A DNA stretch of 58,680 bases from NCBI GenBank assembly GCA_021158185.1, contig JAGGVC010000034.1, positions 1-58,680 on the forward strand, in the 5' to 3' direction. Of the stretch, positions 47,737 to 56,606 are shown in pieces (the stretch's first letter is position 1; every line of letters starts with the position of its first letter). The notes beneath the pieces are model-generated. The model saw only the letters and a list, made by a program, of their open reading frames with translations. It ran no database searches and had not been told where the DNA came from. Position numbers and translations under genes: made by a program. This stretch comes from a bacterium. GTDB lineage: Bacteria > 4484-113 > JAGGVC01.

Positions 47737-49094
47737 TTCTTTCCTCCGTCATTCTCGTTTGGCTCATCGACGCGCGCGCGATAATCGCCCTTGTGCGCGC
47801 GTACAAGGATCGCCTCGCCGCGCTTCACTTCGTCCGGCCCCGTTACCACTTCGCCGTCGCGCGCGCGCGATACGACGCTGAACCCGCGCTTCAGCTGCTT
47901 TTTGAGGTCGCAGGCCTGCACCGCCGCGCGAACCGCGCCTAGTTCGTCAGCGCGCTTCAGAATCGCCTGCATCACACTCCTCGGCGGCGCGGACGCAAGT
48001 CGGGCAGTCGCCCCGCCGAGCATATCGAAGCCCTTCAACATCCCGCCGATTGCACGGTGATCGAGCATAGCTCTAGCCTCATCCCTCATCCCATCGAGTA
48101 ATTCGGGTATCGCAGCCACGATCCGAAGCGCGTCATCGAGCGATTGCTCGGCATTCTCGATCCTTCCGACGAGCGCGCGCGCAGCCTTAAACTCGGCCAC
48201 AGCGGAAAAATCGCCCATAATCCGGCTGAGCCGCCTTCCCGCCCATTCCGAAATCCTTTCCCGAATCAGCATGTATTCCTTGAGTACATCCGGCCAGTTT
48301 CCGGTTGCGATCTCCATCGCCGCGGTGGGCGTCGGCGCGCGAAGGTCGGATACGAAATCGCATATCGTCGTATCGCTCTCGTGCCCGACGCCGCTTATCG
48401 TGGGAATAATCGAGTCGGCGACGGCGCGTCCGAAATCCTCGTCGTTGAAACACCAGAGATCCTCGATGCTGCCGCCCCCGCGCGCGATTATGATCACGTC
48501 GAATCCTGCGGGATCGGCCTGGGCCGCGTGAAGCGCCTGCAACAGTTCGGGCGGCGCGGCGTCTCCCTGCACGAGCGACGCAAATAGCCTTACCTCGATA
48601 TGCGGAGCGTTCTTGCTGTGGATGTTCAGCATATCCTGAAGCGCAGCCGTTGTGGGACTCGTGATTATCGCAATCCTGCGCGGAAGAACCGGAATCGATA
48701 GCTTTCTTTCCTCGTCGAAAAGCCCTTCCTTCCTGAGCTTCTCCTTGAGCTTCTCGTAAGCCGCCGCAAGCTCGCCAGCGCCCTTCTGCACGACCTCGAA
48801 CACGACGAGCTGGTATTCGCCGCGGGGTGGGTAAACGTTGATTTTCCCGCTCGCAACGACCTCGTCTCCGTCCTTGAAGCCGATCTTGCGCCGAGCACCT
48901 TTTCCGAACCACACGCACCGGATGCTCGCATCCTTGTCCTTCATCGTGAAGTACGTATGGCCGGACTGGTAGGTCTTGAGCCCGCTAACCTCGCCCACGA
49001 CCGAAACGCTCACAAGCGCGGGATCGCGTTCGAGCAGGCCCTTTATCAGAAAGGTAAGCTCGGTTACCGAATAGGTTTTTCGCATCGCACCCAC
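47733..49094 (-). CDS. xseA: Exodeoxyribonuclease VII large subunit
   Basis: A 453-aa single-strand-specific exonuclease subunit. The N-terminal OB fold (VSVVGEVSGLKTYQSGHTYF) is followed by catalytic-domain blocks IAIITSPTTAALQDMLN, DVIIIARGGGSIEDLWCFND and PTISGVGHESDTTICDFVSDLRAPTPTAA. The C-terminal tail ends the coiled coil with LKRGFSVVSRARDGE. The GTG at 49094 is preceded by a -10 box and no ribosome site. Confidence 0.96.
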   Translation of the reverse strand: MGAMRKTYSVTELTFLIKGLLERDPALVSVSVVGEVSGLKTYQSGHTYFTMKDKDASIRCVWFGKGARRKIGFKDGDEVVASGKINVYPPRGEYQLVVFEVVQKGAGELAAAYEKLKEKLRKEGLFDEERKLSIPVLPRRIAIITSPTTAALQDMLNIHSKNAPHIEVRLFASLVQGDAAPPELLQALHAAQADPAGFDVIIIARGGGSIEDLWCFNDEDFGRAVADSIIPTISGVGHESDTTICDFVSDLRAPTPTAAMEIATGNWPDVLKEYMLIRERISEWAGRRLSRIMGDFSAVAEFKAARALVGRIENAEQSLDDALRIVAAIPELLDGMRDEARAMLDHRAIGGMLKGFDMLGGATARLASAPPRSVMQAILKRADELGAVRAAVQACDLKKQLKRGFSVVSRARDGEVVTGPDEVKRGEAILVRAHKGDYRARVDEPNENDGGKK

Positions 49095-49098
49095 GAGC

Positions 49099-51387
49099 CT
49101 ATTCTACACTTTCGCCAGGATGTTTCGAACGCGCATCGGATCGGCGCAACAAAAACAGGAATGCAATGAAAACCGCGAACAGCGCGATCACCGAATACGC
49201 CCAGATTACGATCATCCCTTGAAAACCGGGCATAAATTCCATAACAAGTTCGTGCTCGCCTGCTGGAATCGCCACCCCCTGGAATGCACCGTCAACCTTG
49301 ATTATCTGCGCATCCACACCGTCGAGCCAAGCGCGCCAGCCGGGATGGAAAGCAGTCGTGCGCACGAATATCTTGTTTTCATCGGCTTCGATCTTGTAAA
49401 CCTGCCTTGAATTCTCGTCCAGAACAAGGCTCACATCGAAACTTCCCTTCATTGAAGGTGCAAAGCCCGTATCTTCCGTTACGAGCGCGATCTTGTCGAG
49501 ATACAGCGGATAGTTCGATTCGATGTAAGAGAAAATCGCGTCATCCGATTCGAACTTCTTCACCGACCCGCACAGATATATGCCCTTGCTTGCGGACTGT
49601 GCGAACGGCATAAGCTCGGTAGGAAGCGCGTTGAGCCACGAAATCACGTCGGACCTCCGCTGATCCTGAATCATGCTGCCGTTGGAGCTTAGCGCGGTTT
49701 CAAAAAACCGCATGTAATCGGCAATGACAAGCTCTCCCGCCCAGCCAACGTTTCCGATGCCGGCGACCGATGGATAACAGGGAATATTGAAGTCAAGCTC
49801 GTGAATCTCCCCCGTTTTTTCGGTGCCGGATTCAGGCGTAATCACGCGAAAAACACGAGAACATGTTCCTTCTTCTTTCGCCATTACGAATCGCTGCGGA
49901 ACGGGTGTCGCCGCCTTCTCGGACGATGTAATGTTGAAAGCCCTGTGGAACGAAAGAAGCGGCCACATCGTAATAAGGAAAGCAAGTATCAAGATGTATA
50001 GTCCAACACGTCGGAATGGGTCATTCTCAAACCTTTTGAGAACGAGAAATTCGAAACCTGCGGCGAAAAGCCCTGCAATCGCAAGAATCGCAGGAAATAA
50101 AAAGCGTGCGGGAATTCGTGTTGCGCCGTAGCCGGGAATGAGTTTCAGAAGATAGTAAAGCCCGCCCCACTTGCCGAACGCCAGAATAACCGAGATGATT
50201 CCCACAATCGCAAGCACTTTTACGGTGCGGTTAAGCTCACCGAACGGCGCCGCTTTGGAATTTGGCTTTTCGAGCGGTTCTGCATCATCGCCCGTATTTG
50301 ATTCTTCAGATTCAGGCTCGCGAATACCCGGTTTGGCCGAAGTCAACTTCCTGCGTATCTTTCGAACCACATCGGTTGCAAGCACGATATATACGAGAGT
50401 TGCGATCAATAAAGGCAATGCTCCGATCAGGCAAACCCGCTCCACAAAACCGCTTGGACCGAAGTATCCGGGCGAATTCCAGGCGTTGGCCGGACCGAAC
50501 GCAAACGCATTGACCGCAGTAATCAGCATATGCGGCGGCAGGCTGTACGAAAGGAAATCAGCCATCGTGAATCCCGCACGGTTGGACAATGCGAGTAGTT
50601 CAAGCGTCGGCACAAGCTGTGGAAGCGCGAGCGCAGTCCCCGTAAATATTCCAGCCGCTGGAATAATAAAAAGCCAGCCCGGATGGGGACGTGAGCCCCT
50701 TGGAGAAGTGAAAAACACCGCAACGAGAAATACCGCAAGCGTGATAATTCCAATCATCGCCATCTGCGGATGCCCCGCGAGCCACATCATCAGAATCACG
50801 AAAGAAATTGCGAGAAATACGGACAATCGCGCGCGCGAAAGGACCGATCGCGGGTTTGATCGCGCGTGGCGCGATCGTGACGCGATCGCAGGATTCAGAC
50901 CCGCAAATACGAGCCATGGAATCCAGGCGGCAACCGCCACAAGGTTGAAATGACCGAGGTGCGCGCTCATCGGGCCGCAGAGCATGAACACGAGTGCACC
51001 GAGCGTGGCCGATCTTTCACGAATGCCGAGACGCAGAAACAGCGCAAATGCGCCGAGTCCTGCAAGGATAGTGTGCAGGATAGAGCCGAGCATAAGCGCC
51101 GTCCAGGTCGGGAAAAAACGGTGGAGGATGAAGTTCGGCGGGTAGAGCATTCCTGTCTGCCCTTCGGCAAAGAGCGGAAACCCGCAAGCCTGATAGGGAT
51201 GCCAGAGCGCAAGCCGCCCGTCTCGAAGCTCGCTCCCGTAGAAATCGCGCCAGGGGTAGTTCTGGTATGTGATGTCGCCGCTCGGAGAGTAGACTTCACC
51301 GGCGAAGACAATGTTGAAATGGTAAGCGACCGCGGCTGCAAGAACCACAAGGATATAGGGAGCAAGCTTTCGAATCGACGCAGCCAC
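49099..51387 (-). CDS. YfhO-family multi-pass membrane protein (GT-C glycosyltransferase-like)
   Basis: A 762-aa protein with about 11 membrane helices in the first 510 residues, then an extracytoplasmic region and a last membrane helix (IVIWAYSVIALFAVFIAFLF). The extracytoplasmic loop after helix 1 carries VYSPSGDITYQNYPWRDFYG, with the Asp expected in GT-C enzymes. The C-terminal HPGWRAWLDGVDAQI and VAIPAGEHELVMEFMP are typical of YfhO, which transfers sugars from lipid carriers to envelope polymers in Gram-positives. The acceptor here is unknown. Confidence 0.85.
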   Translation of the reverse strand: MAASIRKLAPYILVVLAAAVAYHFNIVFAGEVYSPSGDITYQNYPWRDFYGSELRDGRLALWHPYQACGFPLFAEGQTGMLYPPNFILHRFFPTWTALMLGSILHTILAGLGAFALFLRLGIRERSATLGALVFMLCGPMSAHLGHFNLVAVAAWIPWLVFAGLNPAIASRSRHARSNPRSVLSRARLSVFLAISFVILMMWLAGHPQMAMIGIITLAVFLVAVFFTSPRGSRPHPGWLFIIPAAGIFTGTALALPQLVPTLELLALSNRAGFTMADFLSYSLPPHMLITAVNAFAFGPANAWNSPGYFGPSGFVERVCLIGALPLLIATLVYIVLATDVVRKIRRKLTSAKPGIREPESEESNTGDDAEPLEKPNSKAAPFGELNRTVKVLAIVGIISVILAFGKWGGLYYLLKLIPGYGATRIPARFLFPAILAIAGLFAAGFEFLVLKRFENDPFRRVGLYILILAFLITMWPLLSFHRAFNITSSEKAATPVPQRFVMAKEEGTCSRVFRVITPESGTEKTGEIHELDFNIPCYPSVAGIGNVGWAGELVIADYMRFFETALSSNGSMIQDQRRSDVISWLNALPTELMPFAQSASKGIYLCGSVKKFESDDAIFSYIESNYPLYLDKIALVTEDTGFAPSMKGSFDVSLVLDENSRQVYKIEADENKIFVRTTAFHPGWRAWLDGVDAQIIKVDGAFQGVAIPAGEHELVMEFMPGFQGMIVIWAYSVIALFAVFIAFLFLLRRSDARSKHPGESVE
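49101..49106 (-). promoter_or_regulatory. -10 box of the leaderless xseA-xseB promoter
   Basis: On the minus strand TAGAAT ends 6 bases before the GTG at 49094, within the last coding bases of the upstream YfhO-like gene. It would allow separate expression of the nuclease genes. Confidence 0.55.
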
Positions 51388-51393
51388 GCAGGA

Positions 51394-51399
51394 ATTCTA
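51394..51399 (-). promoter_or_regulatory. -10 box of the leaderless YfhO-like gene
   Basis: On the minus strand TAGAAT ends 6 bases before the GTG at 51387. No ribosome site is present. Same spacing as xseA and rarA. Confidence 0.57.
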
Positions 51400-51514
51400 T
51401 CATTGCTGAAGCGTCAAGCTTCGTGTGGTTGCACAAAGGCATTGCAAAGCGGCATGAAACACATAACTGTCTGATGATTGACCACCCCATCGAATGCTCA
51501 CAGGCAGTGCTGGC

Positions 51515-52621
51515 TTATCGCATCCTTCCAAGGCTTGATGCGAGCGCGTAAAACAGGTAATCCTCGTTTACGTTCTGCATAAGCCAGGTTTCCGCCCTGT
51601 CGATCAAAGCTGTGATTTCGAGTATGTTGCTCCGAGCAAAAGCGCTGGCTTCTGAAACAGGAGTATTGCAGCCCTCGTGCACCAAGGCCTCGCGCAACCA
51701 GTCGAGAGTCGTTTTCTGTGCGGATCGCGCGATTTCATTGAGCCTCGTTTGACTGACTTCCCAGCGTTCAAGCTCCTTTTTTTTCTTTAACCCGAGCGCC
51801 TTGGCGTCAGGAAGCGTCCACGCGATCACTTCCTTCTCCCGCTTTTCAAGATGCTCCGAAAGCGTATTCGAAACTTCGACGAATACCGAAACGAAACCGG
51901 CCTTATCTCCGTAATCGCCCAGGATTTCAAAAAACGCACTCGTAAGGCTTTCGACACCTTCAAGTAGCTTCTTATCATCTGCAAGTATTCGTGCAAGAAC
52001 CCACTTGCCCTGTGCAAACCTTGATGCACGCTTGGCGCAGTCAGGATCCGTTCCACTTTCGATAAGCTTTTCGCTCAAAAAAAGCGCCGGCTCCTCGCAG
52101 AGCCTGATTTCCTCGCAGCGGCTTCGGATTGTCGGAAGAACATCGTATGGATGATCGGTAACAAGGATGAAAACCGTCGCATCCGGCGCTTCCTCGAAAA
52201 GCTTGAGCATCATATTGCCGGTCTGCTCGTTCAGCGTATGCGCGTTGTCGATCATGATCACGCGCTTCCGCGAATGAACGGGATGGCGGAGTGCAACTGA
52301 GAAATCGTCGTACTCCTCGCTGACGATCTGCACCGTAATCTGCTTCGTACGGGGAAGAACGAACGTAAAATCCGAAAACGGACCTGCCAAAAGCGCCTTA
52401 CATGGAAAGCACTCACCGCAGCACTCAAGCAAAGCGCCTTTCGGACGGTTCATGCACATAAGCGCGCGCGTATAAATCAGGGCAAGCGTGGTCTTACCGA
52501 CCATCGGCGGCCCTGAAAAGAGCACGGATGTCGGAGTATGATCGAGCGCCAGCCACCTGCCAAGGCGCGCAACAACGGAATCCTGTCCCACAAATTCGGA
52601 TGCGTTACATCCTGCAATCAC
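51515..52621 (-). CDS. holB: DNA polymerase III delta-prime subunit
   Basis: A 368-aa clamp-loader subunit. I choose the GTG at 52621 (MIAGCNASEFVGQDSVVARL), which sits 6 bases after a -10 box. The track start adds 13 residues that read through that promoter. Visible are VLFSGPPMVGKTTLALIY, a zinc module (CCGECFPCKAL), VIMIDNAHTLNEQTGNMMLKLFEEA and the SRC motif (TIRSRCEEI). The P-loop differs slightly from consensus (GPPMVGKT). It is an orphan gene here. Confidence 0.88.
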   Translation of the reverse strand: MIAGCNASEFVGQDSVVARLGRWLALDHTPTSVLFSGPPMVGKTTLALIYTRALMCMNRPKGALLECCGECFPCKALLAGPFSDFTFVLPRTKQITVQIVSEEYDDFSVALRHPVHSRKRVIMIDNAHTLNEQTGNMMLKLFEEAPDATVFILVTDHPYDVLPTIRSRCEEIRLCEEPALFLSEKLIESGTDPDCAKRASRFAQGKWVLARILADDKKLLEGVESLTSAFFEILGDYGDKAGFVSVFVEVSNTLSEHLEKREKEVIAWTLPDAKALGLKKKKELERWEVSQTRLNEIARSAQKTTLDWLREALVHEGCNTPVSEASAFARSNILEITALIDRAETWLMQNVNEDYLFYALASSLGRMR

Positions 52622-52627
52622 GAATTC

Positions 52628-52633
52628 AGTATA
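52628..52633 (-). promoter_or_regulatory. -10 box of the leaderless holB promoter
   Basis: On the minus strand TATACT ends 6 bases before the GTG at 52621. It decides the start codon: the track ORF extends upstream across it. Confidence 0.58.
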
Positions 52634-52660
52634 ACAGATATAATCTGTGCTCCGATGCAA

Positions 52661-52922
52661 TCAGGAACAGGTATTACGATTATCCGACAGCCCGAAACAC
52701 GCCGATTGGAAAATGATATATCTGGCAAAATAATTTATAAAGAAAATCCCGCTGAGAATACGAGGTTTCCCCAGATATCATGGTATATTGATTAGTAGCT
52801 TGGATGCCGCGTCAGGTTCAAGTACAGTGGGGGGGACCCGATTCAGCGGATCGCGAATTCGAGCCGCTAGTGTTTGCTGGAAATGTTAATGGGGGAATCT
52901 GCGATAAGGCGGATAAACGGAT
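52661..52922. other. Intergenic region between holB and the first HD-GYP gene
   Basis: It is AT-rich at 52700-52800, with an imperfect inverted repeat (ATGATATATCTGG and CCAGATATCAT, about 52714-52775) that could be an operator or hairpin for the rightward gene. A TATATT near 52790 is a possible -10. The remaining leader of about 130 bases is long compared with other genes here and holds no ORF I would call. Confidence 0.4.
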
Positions 52923-54158
52923 ATGGCGTCTGACAAGAAAAACGAACGGGATCACATCGAACCCGGCGATGTATGGGTCGAGATTGAAACATCGTTTCTT
53001 GGTGTTGGTCAATCTCTCGCCTGCGATCTATATGTTGGCGACATCATACTCCTCAAGAAGGGCCAGACAATCACCGAAGCGCTGATAAAAGCTTTCGAGA
53101 AGCGCAACATTTCATCCGTGAGAGTGAAAAAAAGCGTTGCCGACGATCTTCAGGTCGAAAGCGGAAGGCTGTCCGAAATAAGCGACAGCATACCGAGCGT
53201 ACATGTTGAAGTGTATCAGGAGATTCTTGCAAACGAGGAAGAACTCTGGGACGAAGCCGGCATCGAAACGCAGGTTGACGAGAAACTCCTCAATGAAACG
53301 TCGAAATGCGTCGAGGATGTTTTTACACGTTTCAGTGAGGGTGCGCCTCTCGCGGTTGAGAAAGTCAAAGATTACGTGAAGGATATCATCAAGCAGGCAA
53401 TTGCAAATCCCGATAATGCAGTCAAGCTGCTCGATGTAGAGCACCATGACAAATACACATTTCGGCATTCGGTAAATGTCGGACTGATCTTTCTTGCAAT
53501 CGTCAGGGAAACGGCTCCGGATGAGAAGATCGAATCACTGACTACGGGAGCGGTGTTCCACGATGTTGGAAAAACAAAGATCCCGCTGAAGATAATTCAG
53601 AAGCCCGGACCGCTTACGGCCGGAGAATTCGAGATCATGAAAGAACATCCGACAATCGGCGTAGATATTCTTACCGAGCATGGCGGGTTCGACGATGATG
53701 CGCTGGATATCTGCAAGCACCATCATGAAAAATGGGACGGTACTGGCTACCCCGACGGACTGAAGGGCGAGGAAATATCGGAGTATGCGCAGTTATCCGC
53801 GGTCGCCGATGTATACGACGCCATCACAACATCGCGCAGCTACAGGAAGAAAATGGACTTCGGCACAGCTATGAATCTTATTATCAAGGGCAGCGGAAAG
53901 CACTTTTCCCCGAAAAGCGCAAACAGGCTGTGGTCTACGCTCGGTCTCTATCCGGTGGGATCGTTTGTCAAACTCTCTACGGGCGAAATAGGCGTAGTGC
54001 GAAACATCAACCACGAAATAATCACTAGACCGGTAGTGATGGTTATGTACGACGGAGATATGCGCAGGCGGAGAATGCCGAGGTTGATCAACCTTTACAA
54101 GGAACTTGACATTTCTATCGTTGGCGGACTCGGACGACGTAACCTTGCAAATGCCTAG
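52923..54158 (+). CDS. HD-GYP domain phosphodiesterase, copy 1
   Basis: A 411-aa protein. Residues 15-75 are a DUF3391-like N-terminal beta domain (ETSFLGVGQSLACDLYVGDI, KKGQTITEALIKAFEKR). The HD-GYP domain is at about 175-340: RHSVNVGLIFLAIV, the metal site AVFHDVGKTKIPLKII, KEHPTIGVDIL, and HHEKWDGTGYPDGLKGE with the GYP motif, then VADVYDAITTSRSYRK. All metal ligands look intact. HD-GYP enzymes linearise cyclic di-GMP or hydrolyse cGAMP. No receiver domain or membrane segment is present, so the input signal is unknown. No clear ribosome site. Confidence 0.9.
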   Translation: MASDKKNERDHIEPGDVWVEIETSFLGVGQSLACDLYVGDIILLKKGQTITEALIKAFEKRNISSVRVKKSVADDLQVESGRLSEISDSIPSVHVEVYQEILANEEELWDEAGIETQVDEKLLNETSKCVEDVFTRFSEGAPLAVEKVKDYVKDIIKQAIANPDNAVKLLDVEHHDKYTFRHSVNVGLIFLAIVRETAPDEKIESLTTGAVFHDVGKTKIPLKIIQKPGPLTAGEFEIMKEHPTIGVDILTEHGGFDDDALDICKHHHEKWDGTGYPDGLKGEEISEYAQLSAVADVYDAITTSRSYRKKMDFGTAMNLIIKGSGKHFSPKSANRLWSTLGLYPVGSFVKLSTGEIGVVRNINHEIITRPVVMVMYDGDMRRRRMPRLINLYKELDISIVGGLGRRNLANA

Positions 54159-54354
54159 GATAAGCTCAAGGGCGGGTCTGCTTTGCATCTCCTACCGGTA
54201 TTCGTCTTTAGTTTTGCTGTATATATTGCTTATTGGTTGATAGAAATATCTTTTCCGGCTATATTACTGCTCGTGTCAGGGCAGCATCTCCGCTGTTGGG
54301 AACAGCATAGGACAGGTTTCCGCATTACTTTTTAGCGGAACGCTTTTCGGCGAA
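54159..54354. other. Gap between the two HD-GYP genes
   Basis: 196 bases without an ORF. It is AT-rich in the middle (GTATATATTGC near 54225), which could be a promoter for the second copy. I looked for a cyclic di-GMP riboswitch and do not see a convincing one. Confidence 0.35.
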
Positions 54355-55614
54355 ATGGAAGGAAAAAACAAGAGCCAGAAATGGGAATTTATCGAGATCG
54401 CCCATCTCTCTTCTGGGATGACTCTCTCATGCGACGTAATTTATAAGGATTTCGTGGTCCTTCGCAAGGGAAATGAAATAAGCGAGGACTTGCTTGAGTC
54501 ACTCAAGAGCCGGAATATCGAATATGTAAAGGTAAGCCCCGAAGCCGCGAAGGAAATAAAGAGCAACGCGAGAACAGCTGCGGCTCAGTCAGCCGGCATT
54601 CCCACATCTTTCCTTTCACCAAATGGTACTACGCTTCTTGATATGAATGAAAGGAATGTTCAGAAGACAGTGCGCTCGGAATTCGAACTCGAAAAGGAGC
54701 TGTACGATAGGGCCGATATCCATCCTGCAGTGGATCAGCGCTTGCTGAAGCTCGTATCAGACAGCGTGGAGAAAACGTTCACGCAGATGTCCAAATACAA
54801 CAAACTTGACATAAACACCTTAAGAGGACCCGTTCGGGAGATGGTTCTTCAGTCCATTGCCCGCCCGAACGCTGCAGTGAAATTGATTGATGTGGAACAT
54901 GTCGAACAATACACGGTTCGTCATTCGGTAAACGTCGGACTGCTTTTCCTGGCTATTGCCCGTGATTATATCCCAAAGGAAATCATGATGGATATGACGC
55001 TCGCGGCAATTCTGCACGACATCGGCAAGGCTCGGATACCGAAAGAACTAATTGAAAAGCGCGGTCCGCTTACCCACGATGAATTCAAGCTTGTAAAAAC
55101 CCACACACTGCTGGGGTACAAGATTCTTATGGGAAAAGGCGGATTCAAGCATGACATCGCAGATATTGCACTGTCGCATCATGAGCGCGTTGACGGCAGC
55201 GGCTATCCAAGGGGAACGAAAAAACTGTCGCTAGCTGCTCAAATCGCAGCAGTATGCGATGTTTACGACGCTCTCACAACGACCCGCAGCTACAAAACAA
55301 AAACCGACTTCCATTCTGCACTCAACATCATCATCAAGAGTGCAGGAAAGGAATTTTCGAGATTTGCAGTGAAGCTTATGATCTCGCGCATCGGTCTCTA
55401 CCCCATTGGTACATTCGTAAGGTTGAGCAGCAACGAAATCGGCGTAGTGAAAAAAGTCAATCCTGAAAAGATCCACTGCCCCCATGTTGCGGTTCTCTGC
55501 GGATTAAATCAGGAACCGCTCGATCATATTCGCGTGATGGATATCGCCGAAAATCCTAATCTTACAATTGCAAACGTATTAGCTACGCGAGATATTATAA
55601 AGATGAACTTTTAA
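54355..55614 (+). CDS. HD-GYP domain phosphodiesterase, copy 2 (paralogue)
   Basis: A 419-aa protein of the same architecture as its neighbour. The N-terminal domain is HLSSGMTLSCDVIYKDFVVL; the catalytic domain has RHSVNVGLLFLAIA, AILHDIGKARIPKELI, KTHTLLGYKIL, and HHERVDGSGYPRGTKK, then VCDVYDALTTTRSYKT. The pair clearly arose by tandem duplication. GYPxG is kept, but the residue after HHE is Arg instead of Lys and the segment after GYP differs, so specificity may have diverged. It ends 5 bases before the convergent 55619 gene. Confidence 0.9.
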   Translation: MEGKNKSQKWEFIEIAHLSSGMTLSCDVIYKDFVVLRKGNEISEDLLESLKSRNIEYVKVSPEAAKEIKSNARTAAAQSAGIPTSFLSPNGTTLLDMNERNVQKTVRSEFELEKELYDRADIHPAVDQRLLKLVSDSVEKTFTQMSKYNKLDINTLRGPVREMVLQSIARPNAAVKLIDVEHVEQYTVRHSVNVGLLFLAIARDYIPKEIMMDMTLAAILHDIGKARIPKELIEKRGPLTHDEFKLVKTHTLLGYKILMGKGGFKHDIADIALSHHERVDGSGYPRGTKKLSLAAQIAAVCDVYDALTTTRSYKTKTDFHSALNIIIKSAGKEFSRFAVKLMISRIGLYPIGTFVRLSSNEIGVVKKVNPEKIHCPHVAVLCGLNQEPLDHIRVMDIAENPNLTIANVLATRDIIKMNF

Positions 55615-55618
55615 CAGT

Positions 55619-56467
55619 TCACATCATCGCGTTGATCCTGCCGGATGCAAGGCTTATACCGCCCCTGCTGCGCACGGCGGAAACCTGCGCATCAGCGTTT
55701 TCTTTTGCTACTTCAATTAATCGGGCATTCGCATCAGCGACTTTCATACTCTCAATCCGCCCGATCTCGCGGTTCAGCTCTTCGATTCTCTTTTCGAGGT
55801 AAACACGCTCGCCCCGGGTTTCACCTTCAACAGATATGCGATCCCCGCGCTCGCGTCTCTCAGCCCTGTCGACAGATGACTTTTCCTCGGATCTGTCAAG
55901 CCTGCCTTCAAGGGCAGTTCGTTCGTTCTCAAGCTTTTCCCTTGTCCTCCTGCGCACTTCCGGCGAATCCTGATCGTTTACGGCTTTGTCCCCTGCTGTT
56001 TCTTCGTAATCCTCGCTTCCGCCAGATGCACGGCTGCCATCCGTCGCGGCCGCACAGTTATTGTTGGCAAGGTCGATTCTCGCAGCCCCGTTTTCCGCTC
56101 CGCCCGAAGATGGAATTCTCTCCGCAGTATCCCGGCTGAATCCTGTATCCCGCTGTTCATTCATATGCGAATCACGGTCGTAGCGAATCTGAGCAGCGCG
56201 CGCGGACGGAACGCTGTAAACCGTGGTTCGCCCGGCTTTGATACTCAGCTTGCCATCCACCAAGTCGGTTTTGTATTCGATCTTGGCAAGCAAGACATCG
56301 TCCCCGCGGGAAGCGGCTTCGCGGGTAAACTGGCGGAGATTCCCCAATTCCTGGCCTGTAACGGATGGCATGGATTGGCTGGGGGTTGCGCTCTTCAGCG
56401 TTCCAAGCTCACCGGGATCGAGCTTGTATCTAAGCACCGTAGACGTCAGGTTCATTGGAACCTTCAT
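55619..56467 (-). CDS. Hypothetical charged coiled-coil protein (282 aa)
   Basis: The ATG follows GGAGGTGATACGCG. The first 95 residues are mixed polar (LRYKLDPGELGTLKS). The middle is Ser/Gly/Asp-rich and probably disordered. The last 130 residues are Arg/Glu-rich coiled coil (KLENERTALEGRLDRSEEKS, YLEKRIEELNREIGRIES) ending in a short Gly/Ser segment (GGISLASGRINAMM). No signal peptide. The layout recalls secretion or flagellar-type chaperones and regulators, but I do not recognise it. Confidence 0.6.
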   Translation of the reverse strand: MKVPMNLTSTVLRYKLDPGELGTLKSATPSQSMPSVTGQELGNLRQFTREAASRGDDVLLAKIEYKTDLVDGKLSIKAGRTTVYSVPSARAAQIRYDRDSHMNEQRDTGFSRDTAERIPSSGGAENGAARIDLANNNCAAATDGSRASGGSEDYEETAGDKAVNDQDSPEVRRRTREKLENERTALEGRLDRSEEKSSVDRAERRERGDRISVEGETRGERVYLEKRIEELNREIGRIESMKVADANARLIEVAKENADAQVSAVRSRGGISLASGRINAMM

Positions 56468-56606
56468 CGCGTATCACCTCCGTGGGATACATATACATTA
56501 TACCCCATCAATCGCATTTGCGAACCGATCGCGGATTCTATAGCTTTTCGCCGCTCATACAGGTAAGGAGTGTGAGCGTCAAAACGGAGTTGATTACTGG
56601 ATATTC

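Noticed and set aside
50820-50895. GCGATCGC/GATCGCG-rich palindromic stretch as a mobile repeat
   Set aside because: It is within the YfhO-like coding frame without interrupting it; it encodes an Arg/Ser/Asn-rich loop.
54159-54354. Cyclic di-GMP riboswitch between the HD-GYP genes
   Set aside because: A GCAAAGCAGACC-like word occurs on the minus strand, but the conserved surrounding stems are missing.
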